Shown here: one piece after another, positions 1-10,125 of the stretch
Layout: every line of letters starts with the position of its first letter
Numbering within the stretch: position 1 is the stretch's first letter
NCBI GenBank assembly: GCA_009922685.1
Contig: RFVA01000001.1
Location: 50,019 to 114,018, forward strand
Source of the DNA: Gammaproteobacteria bacterium
GTDB taxonomy: Bacteria > Pseudomonadota > Gammaproteobacteria > Methylococcales > Methylococcaceae
Length of the DNA stretch: 64,000 bases
Direction: 5' to 3'
The notes under the pieces: generated by a model
The model's input: only the letters and a program-made list of their open reading frames with translations
Database searches by the model: none
What the model was told of the DNA's origin: nothing
Translations under genes and position numbers: made by a program

Positions 1-629
1 ATATCCACCACAGGGGTTTCAGGGGGAGTCACCACCATAGGAGGCGGTTCTTGTGCCGGCGGCGGGTTCGACGGCGCTGGATTTTTAAGAATATCCAAGC
101 CTAAGAAAAGTCCCGACAGTAAAAGGATCAACACTCCCACGCTCCAGCCAAGCGTTGCCGAGAAACCCCTTTTGGGTGCGCGCCGACGATGGCGAAGGGG
201 AAGACTCCGGGGGGCGATAGCCTCGGAAAAGTCCCGCTCAAAGAAATGAAGCATTTGCGGGGGCAACGTGGATGGGAGGCCCTCACCCAGTGCAAAGTAA
301 CGAATGAGCAAGGGAACCACAAAGGCCATCGCCGTTCGAACCCGGGCATTGGCAAGGCCCAGTTTTTTGCCCATTTCCTGAATGCTGGCGCTGCCAACCA
401 AGTTTTCAAGGACTGCTGGGTCCAATGGCTTAACCGGCTTTTTGGGGTTCTGCCAAAGACTCACCTCTTCTTCAAGTCCGGCCGCTTTGAGATGACCAAT
501 GAATCCCTGAAGCCCCCCGAGACGTTCTTCAAACAGCATTTTGGCGGTTTCAGCGACCAGTGGCCCTGCTTTAAGGCCAAGCCCGAAACTATCCGCGGTT
601 TCGCGAACGATATTACTCAATAATTCCAT
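1..629 (-). CDS. YidB/DUF937-like membrane-anchored protein, 3' end cut by window edge
   Basis: This frame is open from an ATG at 629 to the left edge, giving 209 residues without a stop, so the gene is partial. The first ~100 residues resemble the YidB/DUF937 fold: a glycine-rich GGLQGFIGHLKAAGL stretch, then PLDPAVLENLVG and an IQEMGKKLGL helix. A basic patch (RHRRRAPKR) and one hydrophobic segment (LGWSVGVLILLLSGLFLGL) follow, and then a Pro-rich linker runs off the edge. This layout of cytoplasmic domain, one membrane helix and Pro-rich periplasmic linker is seen in proteins ending in an OmpA-like or other envelope domain, but that end is outside the window. Function is unknown. An in-frame TAG just upstream of the ATG fixes the start. 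Confidence 0.6.
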   Translation of the reverse strand, partial: MELLSNIVRETADSFGLGLKAGPLVAETAKMLFEERLGGLQGFIGHLKAAGLEEEVSLWQNPKKPVKPLDPAVLENLVGSASIQEMGKKLGLANARVRTAMAFVVPLLIRYFALGEGLPSTLPPQMLHFFERDFSEAIAPRSLPLRHRRRAPKRGFSATLGWSVGVLILLLSGLFLGLDILKNPAPSNPPPAQEPPPMVVTPPETPVVD

Positions 630-1359
630 TGCCTAAGATCCACCCATGAAAATGACCCGACACAAGGGGTCCTACTAACGATCATGAGGCATCATAAACC
701 CTCACGTAGATCGCGGGAAATTGAATCGCATGCAACGGTCGGTAAGATTGATTCTTTAGGAGAGAAAGACCTCAAAGGCGGTCTTTGTATTCGCTCAAAG
801 TAAGGAGCTGCTGGCCTTCATAAGGAAAGAAGGTGGGGATCAGTAGCCATAGCAAATCGCTACGGATTCCCACCTCAGGACTTATTCATGTGGGAAGATC
901 AATGTCTGTTAGGGAACCGTTCATTGATCCGAATCGCCGAGCGTCTTGACGACCGCGCCGACCAGAATGCCGAGACTCACAAACATGGAGGTCACTACAA
1001 GAATCGTAGACATTTCCATAACCATCTCCAGTAATTAAAAGGGGCAGCGTCAGATTCGCTTAATGAACCGCAAGATGAAAGAGTCCAGGTGGAGGCAAAT
1101 TGTTTACCATATGAATCACACTTACTGCTTTGGCCCCTGTTTTGTGCAAATTACGCACACAATTGGTCATGCCCGACCCTCGCTGGGCGGACCCTCCCAT
1201 CCTGGTGATGGCCCTTAAAGGATCGTATTAGCCTCATCTCCCGAACACCGGGGCAGCCAGATGGGACTCCAGCACTTGAACAGAAGCACCACAGGATGGC
1301 CTGTGAATTGCTAGGTGGTTTAAAGATTCATTCTTCCTGCAAGCATCAAGGAGCTATCG
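630..1359. other. 730-base intergenic stretch with minor structured elements
   Basis: Apart from a 32-codon candidate gene at 921-1019, no convincing coding frame is visible. A 7-bp hairpin (AAAGACC at 765-771 with GGTCTTT at 780-786) has no T-run after it. A 5-bp inverted repeat (TGTGC at 1143-1147, GCACA at 1155-1159, 7-bp centre) could be an operator for the operon starting at 1360. This is weak and rests on symmetry alone. Confidence 0.3.
921..1019 (-). CDS. candidate 32-residue single-span membrane protein
   Basis: A short minus-strand frame reads MEMSTILVVTSMFVSLGILV followed by GAVVKTLGDSDQ and a TGA. It has a good GGAG Shine-Dalgarno (1026-1029) six bases before the ATG at 1019, and an alternative ATG lies six bases further upstream. 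One hydrophobic helix of about 20 residues followed by a short charged tail is typical of small bacterial membrane proteins. I do not recognise a family. Support comes only from the ribosome site and the composition. Confidence 0.4.
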   Translation of the reverse strand: MEMSTILVVTSMFVSLGILVGAVVKTLGDSDQ

Positions 1360-1776
1360 GTGGGGCAGATTTTCGCGCTCGGACAACGTATCGGCGACTG
1401 GGTTATCGTGGATGAGGTGGAACGTCTTAACCACGATGCACGCTATCTATGCCAATGTATCTGTGGAACCGAGAAGGTGCTCTCGGCGGCAACCCTCCGT
1501 CGTGGCAGTTCACTGCATTGTGGATGTCAAAAACACCTAGCAACCGGAGTGACACTTGATCAAAAAAAAATGCCCATCCCCCACTCTATTGAGGACTTTG
1601 ACTTGATCCACAAGGGATACCTGCCATTGGCAGATCAAGTCAGTCCCCGTGATGGCTGCCCCACCTGGTCGCTAAACGCATGGGCTGACATTCTCGGCAT
1701 CACGCGATCAGAGCTCATCATTTCTCTTAAGGCCGCAGGAAATCGCTTCGAATCGAGCGTAAGGATGGCGGAGTAA
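1360..1776 (+). CDS. small protein with zinc-ribbon-like cysteine cluster
   Basis: A 138-residue protein starts at GTG 1360 behind an AAGGAG Shine-Dalgarno six bases upstream. Residues 30-60 hold the pattern CQCICG followed ~20 residues later by HCGC. This cysteine layout is seen in small zinc-binding modules of AP2/homing-endonuclease-associated and phage proteins. The C-terminal ~50 residues (WSLNAWADILGITRSELIIS) look like a helix-turn-helix or SAM-like helical segment. The stop is three bases before the ATG of the phosphorylase-kinase-like gene, so the two are almost certainly cotranscribed and perhaps translationally coupled. A DNA-binding or adaptor role in the operon is inference. The function is unknown. 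Confidence 0.6.
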   Translation: MGQIFALGQRIGDWVIVDEVERLNHDARYLCQCICGTEKVLSAATLRRGSSLHCGCQKHLATGVTLDQKKMPIPHSIEDFDLIHKGYLPLADQVSPRDGCPTWSLNAWADILGITRSELIISLKAAGNRFESSVRMAE

Positions 1777-1779
1777 TTC

Positions 1780-4700
1780 ATGGATACCCAGAGCATTGGG
1801 CGTTTTTTTAATCAGCTGCTAGGCCGAGGGGACTCTTTGCCTAAGGCTCAGGAACCGAACGCCACCCCCCTTGAAGATTACTGGCTTGAGGTAAAGAACA
1901 TTATCCTGGCCCGCCAAGACTGGGTAACCGGCCTTCTTCCTGCCAGCACAGCGATCACTAACCACGGCGATTACACTGATGCTTGGGTCCGTGACAATGT
2001 GTACAGCATCTTGGCCCCCTGGGGCCTTGCGATCGCACTCCGGAAACAGGGCGATAAGAACGGGCGCGCTTACGAGCTTGAGCAGAGTGTTGTCAAACTG
2101 ATGCGAGGGCTCCTGACCGCCATGATGCGTCAGTCTGCCAAAGTCGAACGATTCAAACACAGCCAAGATCCGCTTGATGCGTTGCATGCTAAATACGACA
2201 CCAAGACCGGGGAGAGCGTCGTTGGTGATGAAGCGTGGGGACACTTACAAATCGATGCGACCTCTCTCTATCTCCTAATGCTGGCGCAAATGACGGCGTC
2301 AGGCTTGAGGATCATTTTCACGATAGATGAAGTGAACTTCATCCAGAATCTGGTCCATTATATTGCTCGCGCTTATCGCACACCCGATTACGGTATCTGG
2401 GAAAGAGGTCATAAGCTCAATCATGGCGAAGCCGAATTGAATGCGAGCTCAATCGGTATGGCCAAGGCAGCACTTGAAGCGCTTTCAGGGTTTAATCTCT
2501 TTGGTGAAGACGGCGGTCAAGCCGCAATCATTCACGTCATCAGTGATGATATCGCTAGAACTCGGATAACACTGAATGCCCTTCTCCCGCGAGAATCCGT
2601 ATCGAAGGAAGTCGATGCGGCACTGCTGAGTATTGCAGGTTATCCCGCGTTCTCCATTGACGACCCCAAGGTTCTTGAAGAAACACTCGACAAAATTAGA
2701 ACGCGGCTCGAGGGCCCCTACGGCTGCAAACGTTTTTTGCTAGATGGCCACCAGACCGTCATCGAGGATCCAAACCGACTTCATTATGAGCCGCATGAAC
2801 TCAAAGCATTTGCCCATATCGAATGCGAATGGCCCCTGTTTCTGACTTATCAATTGTTGGGCAGCCTTTACCGCGGCGATCAAGAAGAAGCTAACCGGGT
2901 TCGAGCCAAACTTGAAACGTTGACCATCGAAAGGGATGGACAACAGCTTCTCCCGGAACTCTATCGAGTTCCGATTGAATGTCTCGAGGAAGAGCGCCAA
3001 CATCCAGGATCAACGCCTCGTGTTCCTAATGAGAATATCCCTCTCGTTTGGGCCCAGAGTCTCTACATTTTGGGTTCCCTGATGCACGATGGTTGGTTAA
3101 TCCCAAAGGATATTGACCCTTTAAACCGGCATATCACAAGACAACCTCATACACTGGTTACCGTTCAAGTTGCCCTTTTGGCTGAAAGTCCGTCCATCCA
3201 GCAGAAACTCCTTCATCGCGGTATCCCCTCCCAAACACGGCAGGAAATAGCCCCTTTAGAGATTCGCGATGCACGGGAACTCTCTCTGGCTTATCGACAG
3301 ATCGGTCGCAACGATCGGATGGGGCTCACTGGGCGACCCTATCGACAACTGAGAACCCTCGCCACTTCAAAAGCGTATCTTCTGGCCGGCGTTCCGGTCA
3401 TGTTCATCCCGCAATTCATGAACCAGAAGGGGTTTTACCTCGCTCTTGACAACACACTGCTGATTGAAAGGCTACGGACTGAGTTAGCCTATATCAGCCA
3501 TCATTGGGATAGCCCGTCGAAGCCGCTCCTGGTCATCGATGTTCACCCCAACATGATCGAAGGCCCTGATGGAGAGGTTCTCTTGTCTTTTCTAGAGCAT
3601 CTTGTCCAAGGCGAAGCGACGGATATTCCCGTCAAGGTCTGTCGACTCTCGGAATTTTCAGAGGATACCGCCTTTGAACGGATTGCTTTCCTTCATAACT
3701 TCCAATTAGGTGCTGAACTGGAGGGTCCTCAAGCGAACGATGGCGCTGACCTCGATCAACCTGTTCGCACCATGGATACGGCTTACAGCGGCTCTCTGAT
3801 TGCACTTGAAATAGCCGATGATGTTGAACTGATCCAGCGTTTCGAAGCTACTCAGAACCCCTATGAGCACCTTGATCTCTTGACCATCCTGGTCAGCCGA
3901 CACGGCGTTCATCACCTGCTGGATCTTACAACAGCTCAGAGAAGCTCGACACTGGAAGCGCATCTTGAATCCCTTTACCAATGGGCCAGCAATCACCACG
4001 ACTGGCGAATGGTCCGTCTTATCTCAGCCTTATTGGGTCAATATGATATTGACCTTGAGCAAGCGGTCACCGAAATTCTGGTACGACAACATGCGCTGAC
4101 CGTTGGGAAGTCATACAGCGGCAAGGCGACCATCCGAAAACCCATGGATTCTTCTGAGATACTCAACGCCATCAGACTCTATAACCCGGATCATCTGAGT
4201 GTGCAGGTGCTGATTCAGGAGCTGATTATTGCCATTGGCCTTCTCATGAAACAGGATTCCAGCCTATTTAAAGACATGAATACCATTCGAGTCGGACAGA
4301 TTCTTGATTTCATCATCGCCGCTGAGAAACACCGTGAAGGCACAGAATGGGATCAAAGCTTCGACAAGCTGATGAGACTAGCGCCTCATCACCTCGCAGA
4401 TAAACTCCGGGAAACGCTCATGGATGTCAGCCTGAGCCGATCTCAACTGGGCGCGGTCGAATCACTTCACGCAGAGACCGATCAGGCCTCCCTCGCCTTG
4501 GCTCGCTTACCTTTTGAGGTTCAGTCAGGGAGTGATATCCCAAAGACTTCTGTCAACTGGTCCCTTTGGCGGGAACAGCAAGGCAGTTTTGGCCGTGAGG
4601 GAGATGCTTTTTTTGAAGGCGTCTGGCTAATTCTTCATCATAGCCATGGCCTCATGATTGGCGATAAATACAACAGCCAACGGCGTATCGATAGTCAAGA

Positions 4701-5067
4701 ACTGCTCTCCCATATGACTGTTGGAGAAAAGACCTTCAGGCTCTATGTCACGCATGTCCTCAATAAAATAGAGGCACCCATTTATCGCCAGCTCACTGTT
4801 GAAACGCTGATGACGCTAGCCGCCATTTTTGATGAGCATCCGGATTTTAGAATCAACGATACCCTCGTCATCGACATTCTTCTGGGGCATGCCGTTCGAC
4901 TGCATTGGCTGGCCTTACACCCTGAACACGAAGCCGATTACGGACAGCACGTCGCCCAAGCCTGGGAGCATCTTTACCACCTTGATCCCGGCAATCTGGC
5001 AGACGCTATTGTGCACGCACTGAATTACCTGATGACGCTCAATAACACCTTGAAGGAGACAAACTGA
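1780..5067 (+). CDS. bacterial homologue of phosphorylase kinase alpha/beta regulatory subunit (GH15-like)
   Basis: This 1095-residue protein matches the eukaryotic phosphorylase kinase alpha/beta subunit along most of its length. The N-terminal ~450 residues are a GH15 (glucoamylase-like) (alpha/alpha)6 barrel. It includes YGIWERGHKLNHG, the motif around the GH15 catalytic acid, then ELNASSIGMAKAALEAL, SKEVDAALLSI and IECEWPLF. A long helical middle part follows. The C-terminal ~200 residues (FFEGVWLILHHSHGL, then MTVGEKTFRLYVTHVLN and IYRQLTVETL) resemble the C-terminal region of the same subunits. No kinase domain is present. In animals these subunits regulate glycogen phosphorylase kinase, and some GH15-type proteins hydrolyse glucans. 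The neighbours are glucokinase (stop and start share one base) and the zinc protein upstream, so a glucan or glucose sensing or hydrolysing role is plausible but inferred. Confidence 0.8.
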   Translation: MDTQSIGRFFNQLLGRGDSLPKAQEPNATPLEDYWLEVKNIILARQDWVTGLLPASTAITNHGDYTDAWVRDNVYSILAPWGLAIALRKQGDKNGRAYELEQSVVKLMRGLLTAMMRQSAKVERFKHSQDPLDALHAKYDTKTGESVVGDEAWGHLQIDATSLYLLMLAQMTASGLRIIFTIDEVNFIQNLVHYIARAYRTPDYGIWERGHKLNHGEAELNASSIGMAKAALEALSGFNLFGEDGGQAAIIHVISDDIARTRITLNALLPRESVSKEVDAALLSIAGYPAFSIDDPKVLEETLDKIRTRLEGPYGCKRFLLDGHQTVIEDPNRLHYEPHELKAFAHIECEWPLFLTYQLLGSLYRGDQEEANRVRAKLETLTIERDGQQLLPELYRVPIECLEEERQHPGSTPRVPNENIPLVWAQSLYILGSLMHDGWLIPKDIDPLNRHITRQPHTLVTVQVALLAESPSIQQKLLHRGIPSQTRQEIAPLEIRDARELSLAYRQIGRNDRMGLTGRPYRQLRTLATSKAYLLAGVPVMFIPQFMNQKGFYLALDNTLLIERLRTELAYISHHWDSPSKPLLVIDVHPNMIEGPDGEVLLSFLEHLVQGEATDIPVKVCRLSEFSEDTAFERIAFLHNFQLGAELEGPQANDGADLDQPVRTMDTAYSGSLIALEIADDVELIQRFEATQNPYEHLDLLTILVSRHGVHHLLDLTTAQRSSTLEAHLESLYQWASNHHDWRMVRLISALLGQYDIDLEQAVTEILVRQHALTVGKSYSGKATIRKPMDSSEILNAIRLYNPDHLSVQVLIQELIIAIGLLMKQDSSLFKDMNTIRVGQILDFIIAAEKHREGTEWDQSFDKLMRLAPHHLADKLRETLMDVSLSRSQLGAVESLHAETDQASLALARLPFEVQSGSDIPKTSVNWSLWREQQGSFGREGDAFFEGVWLILHHSHGLMIGDKYNSQRRIDSQELLSHMTVGEKTFRLYVTHVLNKIEAPIYRQLTVETLMTLAAIFDEHPDFRINDTLVIDILLGHAVRLHWLALHPEHEADYGQHVAQAWEHLYHLDPGNLADAIVHALNYLMTLNNTLKETN

Positions 5068-6056
5068 TGAAGCTCGCTGGCGATATCGGGGGAACCAAAA
5101 CGTCGCTGGCCTTGATAGAAAAAGGATCAGCGGGACCTCTCATCTTGCGAGAGGAAACATTTAGGAGTCACGATTTCTCTTCTTTTGATGAACTTCTAGA
5201 TGCTTTTGTTGGCTCGGAGGAGGTCATCGAGGACCTATGCCTTGGCATTGCAGGCCCTGTCATCGATGATGCTTGCAAGACCACTAATCTCCCTTGGAAT
5301 ATTGCAGGCGATGCCTTAAGAAAACGCCTTCAAACTCAGAAGGTCAAGCTTTTGAATGACCTCGAGGCCATGGCACTCGGTATGCTCGAATTACCTCATG
5401 AGGACTTGGTCACCTTGCAGGAAGGGGATCTAAAGGCGGCAGGGCACCGCGCGGTGATCGCAGCAGGAACCGGGCTGGGGGAGTGTTTTCTTCACTGGGA
5501 TGGAGCCGTCTTTCGAACCATGGCGACAGAAGGGGGGCATGCCGACCTTGCAAGCCAAAACGACCTTCAAGATGATCTTCTTCGCTACCTTCGAGGTCAG
5601 TTCCATCCGCATGTCAGTATTGAACGTATTCTCTCCGGCAGTGGCTTTGGCCTCCTTTATGATTTTATCGTGGCCACCCAAAGGGCCCCTGAATCCAGTA
5701 AGGTACCAAATGAGAACGTGGTTGGAGGCGTCGACAGGAATGCCGTCATCTCTCAGTTAGGCCTTGAAAAATTGGACCCTGCCTGCCGATTAGCCCTCGA
5801 GCTCTTCGTCGATCTCTATGGCGCCGAGGCGGGTAACCTCGCCCTAAAAGGCCTGACCAGAGGGGGCGTCTTCATCGGAGGGGGCATTGCACCAAAGATT
5901 TTGCCCGCCCTTCGCGATGGCCGCTTTATAGAGGCCTTCAAAGCAAAGGGACGTTTCCGGCCCCTTTTAGAAACTCTGCCAGTGAAAGTTGCGACCAACC
6001 AAAGAGCGCCTCTGATCGGAGCGATGCACTATTGGATCCGCCAAGAAAAAACCTAA
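5067..6056 (+). CDS. glk: glucokinase
   Basis: A 329-residue ROK-related bacterial glucokinase that phosphorylates glucose to glucose-6-phosphate with ATP in the cytoplasm. The phosphate-1 loop GDIGGTKTS is at residues 5-13, and the catalytic Asp is D98 in LNDLEAMALG. The glucose-binding TEGGHADL (E155, H158) and the GTGLGECF nucleotide loop are present. Length is normal for the family. The ATG overlaps the TGA of the upstream gene by one base, with AAGGAG just before it, so translation is probably coupled. It ends convergently with eda. With edd and eda next door it would feed free glucose, possibly from glucan breakdown, into the Entner-Doudoroff route. Confidence 0.93.
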   Translation: MKLAGDIGGTKTSLALIEKGSAGPLILREETFRSHDFSSFDELLDAFVGSEEVIEDLCLGIAGPVIDDACKTTNLPWNIAGDALRKRLQTQKVKLLNDLEAMALGMLELPHEDLVTLQEGDLKAAGHRAVIAAGTGLGECFLHWDGAVFRTMATEGGHADLASQNDLQDDLLRYLRGQFHPHVSIERILSGSGFGLLYDFIVATQRAPESSKVPNENVVGGVDRNAVISQLGLEKLDPACRLALELFVDLYGAEAGNLALKGLTRGGVFIGGGIAPKILPALRDGRFIEAFKAKGRFRPLLETLPVKVATNQRAPLIGAMHYWIRQEKT

Positions 6057-6077
6057 AAAACCCTCAATCCCCAGCCC

Positions 6078-6692
6078 TCAGGAAGAGGCGGCCTTGGCCA
6101 ACTGGGTGATCGAAGACCAATCCTTCGCTTTCACAAGCGCCCTTGGCGCAAGCCAGGATCCCCCGACGCACGCCACATTGGATAGGGAGAGATAGGTCCG
6201 ATAGTTCTCAGGAGAGATACCGCCGGTCGGACAGAACGTCACCCCGGGGAGCGGCCCCTCAAAGGCCTTTAGCATGGGAATCCCGCCAGCCGCAGCCGCA
6301 GGAAAGAACTTGAACTCGCTCAGCCCAGCATCAAGGCCCTGCATAATCTCAGACAATGTAGCCACACCCGGTATCAGGGGGATGGGATCATCAGCCGCCG
6401 ACTTTAAAAGACTCGGCGTTAACCCGGGACTGATCGCGAAAGCTGCGCCAGCTGCCCGGGCCTCATCCAGTTGCCGAGGATTCAATACGGTTCCTGCACC
6501 CACCACGGCACCCTCCACTGCGTCTGCAATGTGGCGGATCGCTTCCAGGGCAATCGGGGTTCTAAGGGTGATCTCAAGCACCCGCACCCCACCCAAGACG
6601 AGTGCACGTGCTAAGGGGATGGCATCATTCAGATCGTCGATGACCATCACCGGAATCACCGGGCCCATGGTCAGAATGTCTTTGGAATTCAT
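6078..6692 (-). CDS. eda: 2-keto-3-deoxy-6-phosphogluconate aldolase
   Basis: A 204-residue class I aldolase that splits KDPG into pyruvate and glyceraldehyde-3-phosphate, the second step of the Entner-Doudoroff pathway. The Schiff-base lysine is K128 in EFKFFPA, the glutamate is E40 in VLEITLRTP with R44, and T68 is in [16 protein letters not shown] gives the phosphate-binding loop. It lies 54 bases downstream of edd on the same strand, consistent with an edd-eda operon. Length and motifs match the E. coli enzyme closely. Confidence 0.95.
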   Translation of the reverse strand: MNSKDILTMGPVIPVMVIDDLNDAIPLARALVLGGVRVLEITLRTPIALEAIRHIADAVEGAVVGAGTVLNPRQLDEARAAGAAFAISPGLTPSLLKSAADDPIPLIPGVATLSEIMQGLDAGLSEFKFFPAAAAGGIPMLKAFEGPLPGVTFCPTGGISPENYRTYLSLSNVACVGGSWLAPRALVKAKDWSSITQLAKAASS

Positions 6693-6746
6693 CAGTTACC
6701 TCGCGTGATATTCCCGACTTTAAGGGATGGATGGGTGCGGCGCTCT

Positions 6747-8567
6747 TTAATCCACTACGAAAAGGTTGCTGGCACCGGTCTCAGCGGTGGTTGCCCCGAG
6801 CCGGAAGCCGCCAAACAGTTCACGGCCCATCCCAATATGGTGATTATCGGCAGAGCTTTCATCAGGAATGCGGCCATGGAACTCTGTTTCATCGACCAAC
6901 ACATTCACGATGCCAGCCATGATATCGAGGTGGATAAGGTCGCCATTGCGGACCTTCGCCAAAGGGCCACCATTGATACATTCAGGGTACATATGAATAG
7001 CAGAAGGCACTTTCCCAGACGCGCCAGACATCCGACCATCGGTTAAGAGCGCCACCTTAAAACCCCGATCCTGCAGAAGCCCTAAAGCGGGTGTTAATTT
7101 GTGAAGTTCAGGCATCCCGTTCGATCGAGGCCCTTGAAACCTCAGAACAGCGACGAAATCCCTTTCAAGCTCACCCTGCCGAAAGGCTTCAAGCATCTCC
7201 TCCTGATCATCAAAGACCATAGCCGGGGCTTCGACGACCTGATGCTCTTCTGAAACAGATGAGACTTTTGAAATACCGCGGCCAAGATTACCCCGCATCA
7301 GATGAATACCGCCCACCGGGGCAAAGGGTTCTTTAACCCGACTGATCACCTGAGGATTTCTTGATGCCTTAAGGGTGTCTTGGTACTTCAGGACACCGTC
7401 CTCGAGCGTGGGCTCTTCAACATATTGCTGCATCCCGCGTTGATCTCCTACGGTGAGGATGTCGCCATGCAGCAGACCGTTTTCTAGAAGCTCCCGGATC
7501 ACCATGGCCATCCCACCGGCATTTTGAAATTCATTCACATCAGCTGGACCATTCGGGTAAATACGGGCAATCAGGGGGATCACTTTAGAAAGATTGTCAA
7601 AATCGTTCCAATTGATAATGATGCCTGCCATACGGGCGATGGCAACGAGATGCATCGTGTGATTGGTCGAGCCACCGGTTGCAAGGAGACCGATAATCGC
7701 ATTGATAATGGCCTTCTCATCAACGACATGGCCGATCGGCCGATAATCTTGCCCTGTTGCGGTAAATCGCAGGACCTGCGCTGCGGCCTTTTCCGTGAGA
7801 CGATCCCGGAGCGCCGTATAAGGATTCACAAAGGAACTCCCTGGGAGATGGAGACCCATGATTTCCATCATCATCTGATTGCTATTGGCCGTTCCATAAA
7901 AGGTACAGGTGCCTGGGCTGTGATAGGACTTCGATTCAGAATCCAGTAATTCTTCGCGCGTTAGCTTACCTTCAGCATATTTTTGCCGGGCCCTTGCTTT
8001 TTCCTTGTTGCTGATGCCGCTGGGCATAGGCCCCGCGGGAATAAAAATCCCCGGCAAATGACCAAATGAGAGTGCTCCCATCAAAAGTCCCGGAACGATT
8101 TTGTCGCAGACACCGAGGTATAGCGCCCCATCAAACATGTTGTGACTCAGGCTGATGACCGTCGCCATCGCAATGACATCGCGACTGAACAACGACATTT
8201 CCATACCAGGGAATCCCTGCGTGATGCCATCGCACATGGCCGGTACACCGCCTGCAAACTGGCAGACCCCGCCCGCGGCATCGATCGCCGCCTTGATCTG
8301 TTCTGGGGCCATGCGGTAAGGCTCATGTGCCGACAGCATGTCGTTGTAAGAGGAAACAATGGCAATATTGGGTTTCTTATCCGCTTTAAGGTCGGCTTTT
8401 TCCGCGGCATTGCAGGCCGCAAATCCATGCGCCAAATTGCCACAACCCAAAACCTTCCGGGAAGGCCAAACCGCTCGAGCATGTTCAATGCGCTCGAGAT
8501 AGGTCTCGCGGGTCCGGTGACTGCGATCAATCACCTCACGGGTAATTTTTTCAAGCTGTGGATGCAT
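6747..8567 (-). CDS. edd: 6-phosphogluconate dehydratase
   Basis: A 606-residue iron-sulfur dehydratase of the IlvD/Edd family that converts 6-phosphogluconate to KDPG. The signature blocks are [15 protein letters not shown], the cluster cysteine region [24 protein letters not shown] and [20 protein letters not shown]. Near the C-terminus is [19 protein letters not shown]. Length equals that of E. coli Edd. It is first in an edd-eda pair, and the promoter should lie in the 198-base gap shared with the end of glgC. The ATG at 8567 begins [16 protein letters not shown]. Confidence 0.95.
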   Translation of the reverse strand: MHPQLEKITREVIDRSHRTRETYLERIEHARAVWPSRKVLGCGNLAHGFAACNAAEKADLKADKKPNIAIVSSYNDMLSAHEPYRMAPEQIKAAIDAAGGVCQFAGGVPAMCDGITQGFPGMEMSLFSRDVIAMATVISLSHNMFDGALYLGVCDKIVPGLLMGALSFGHLPGIFIPAGPMPSGISNKEKARARQKYAEGKLTREELLDSESKSYHSPGTCTFYGTANSNQMMMEIMGLHLPGSSFVNPYTALRDRLTEKAAAQVLRFTATGQDYRPIGHVVDEKAIINAIIGLLATGGSTNHTMHLVAIARMAGIIINWNDFDNLSKVIPLIARIYPNGPADVNEFQNAGGMAMVIRELLENGLLHGDILTVGDQRGMQQYVEEPTLEDGVLKYQDTLKASRNPQVISRVKEPFAPVGGIHLMRGNLGRGISKVSSVSEEHQVVEAPAMVFDDQEEMLEAFRQGELERDFVAVLRFQGPRSNGMPELHKLTPALGLLQDRGFKVALLTDGRMSGASGKVPSAIHMYPECINGGPLAKVRNGDLIHLDIMAGIVNVLVDETEFHGRIPDESSADNHHIGMGRELFGGFRLGATTAETGASNLFVVD

Positions 8568-8765
8568 AGGAAACCCCCAACGTCATCTATTGAAAATCCA
8601 TCATGAGCCGTGATAATCGATGAGAAGGCTCATATGGCAAGAAGCATCAACTATTTATTTGGAAACAAGCCAAATCGGTGAAGACTTTGTCCTAACGACC
8701 TTCACCCGGCATCAAGCGTGCACCATGATAGAAAGCAGGTCGCACCATCGAGGGTCTCAAGACCA

Positions 8766-9992
8766 TCAAACGCTGCCGAATCGATAACCCCGCGGCACCA
8801 CGATGATGCCCTGATCTGAAACCGTAAACTGTTCTTGATCGCTCTTGGGATCCACACCAATGGTTGTTCCAGGTGGGATATCGACATACTTGTCGATGAT
8901 GCAGCGGCGGAGGACTGCACCTTCACCCACGGTCACATGATCGAAAAGGACAGAATCTTCCACCAAAGCGCCTTCTCCGACGCGCACTCTTGAGGCGAGG
9001 ATCGAGCGCTTAACGATCGCCCCCATCAGCAAGGCACCCGCACCTAGGATGGAATCGACCAAAAGACCTTCGGCGCCCGAAGGTCCAGGAACCATTCTCG
9101 CTGGGGGATTCTGGCCATGATAGGTCCTGATTCCCCAGTTCTCTTGATAGAGATCGAGGGGCGGCAGCGGCTTTAATAAGTCCATATTGGCCTCATAAAA
9201 AGCATCAATAGTGCCGACATCGCGCCAGTAATAATCCGCGCTCACTCGTCCCTTTGCACCGCCGAAGGCATACCCATAGACGCGATCGCGCTGAATCATT
9301 CGGGGAATAATATCCTTGCCGAAATCATGATCCGATGAAAGGTCAAGGTTATCGTCTGCCAAAGCCTTGCACAACACTTCCTTGGAGAACACATAGATTC
9401 CCATAGAGACCAAGGCGGTCGTCGCATCACCGGGCACGGTAAAGGGGTTTTCAGGCTTTTCCTGAAACTCGATAATTCGCTCATCATGATCAATACCCAT
9501 CACCCCAAAGGCACTGGCCTGGCTCACCGGGACCTTCATGCAGGCAATCGATAGATCGGCCGATCGCTCACGGTGGAGAGCGATCATGGCCGCATAGTCC
9601 ATCCGGTAGATGTGATCTCCAGCAAGAATGAGCACCTGATCAGCGGTACTGCGTTCAATCATATAGAGGTTCTGATGAAGCGCATCAGCCGTCCCTGCGT
9701 ACCAGGAATCACTGGTTCGCATCTGCGGCGGCACAATCGTAATGTACTCACCGCATTCTGGATTGAAAATACTCCAGCCATCCCTCAAATGGCGGTGAAG
9801 GGACTGGGATTTATACTGGGTCATAACCAAAATCTTGCGAAGCCCCGAATGCAAACAGTTGGACAATGAAAAATCAATGACCCGATATTTACCGCCGAAT
9901 GGGACGGCGGGTTTGGCGCGATCTGCGGTTAAGGGGTGCAAGCGAGCACCCTGTCCACCCGCGAGCAATATAGTCAGCGTATTATTTGGCAT
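8766..9992 (-). CDS. glgC: glucose-1-phosphate adenylyltransferase (ADP-glucose pyrophosphorylase)
   Basis: A 408-residue nucleotidyltransferase that makes ADP-glucose from glucose-1-phosphate and ATP for glycogen synthesis. The N-terminal nucleotide site LAGGQGARLHPLTADRAKPA is followed by FGGKYRVIDFSLSNC and the glucose-1-phosphate site IIEFQEKPENP. A left-handed beta-helix with hexapeptide-like repeats forms the C-terminus (VGEGALVEDSVLFDHVTVGEGA). No glgA or glgB is adjacent. The gene sits between edd and a divergent sugar kinase. Glycogen storage fits with the phosphorylase-kinase-like gene 4 kb away. Confidence 0.93.
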   Translation of the reverse strand: MPNNTLTILLAGGQGARLHPLTADRAKPAVPFGGKYRVIDFSLSNCLHSGLRKILVMTQYKSQSLHRHLRDGWSIFNPECGEYITIVPPQMRTSDSWYAGTADALHQNLYMIERSTADQVLILAGDHIYRMDYAAMIALHRERSADLSIACMKVPVSQASAFGVMGIDHDERIIEFQEKPENPFTVPGDATTALVSMGIYVFSKEVLCKALADDNLDLSSDHDFGKDIIPRMIQRDRVYGYAFGGAKGRVSADYYWRDVGTIDAFYEANMDLLKPLPPLDLYQENWGIRTYHGQNPPARMVPGPSGAEGLLVDSILGAGALLMGAIVKRSILASRVRVGEGALVEDSVLFDHVTVGEGAVLRRCIIDKYVDIPPGTTIGVDPKSDQEQFTVSDQGIIVVPRGYRFGSV

Positions 9993-10125
9993 GAAGTCGT
10001 TATCGCTCCTTGAAAACGGTCGGTGGCATCTTGATGATCATCCCCCATGAAGTGATTCGCTGTTTAACAAGCACTATTCGGGCCGACACCGTCTGTATCC
10101 CCCCTTTATCTCCCACAATCACACG

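Noticed and set aside
189..623. Plus-strand 144-codon open frame
   Set aside because: It runs antisense to the YidB-like gene, which has family-like protein sequence and better codon use.
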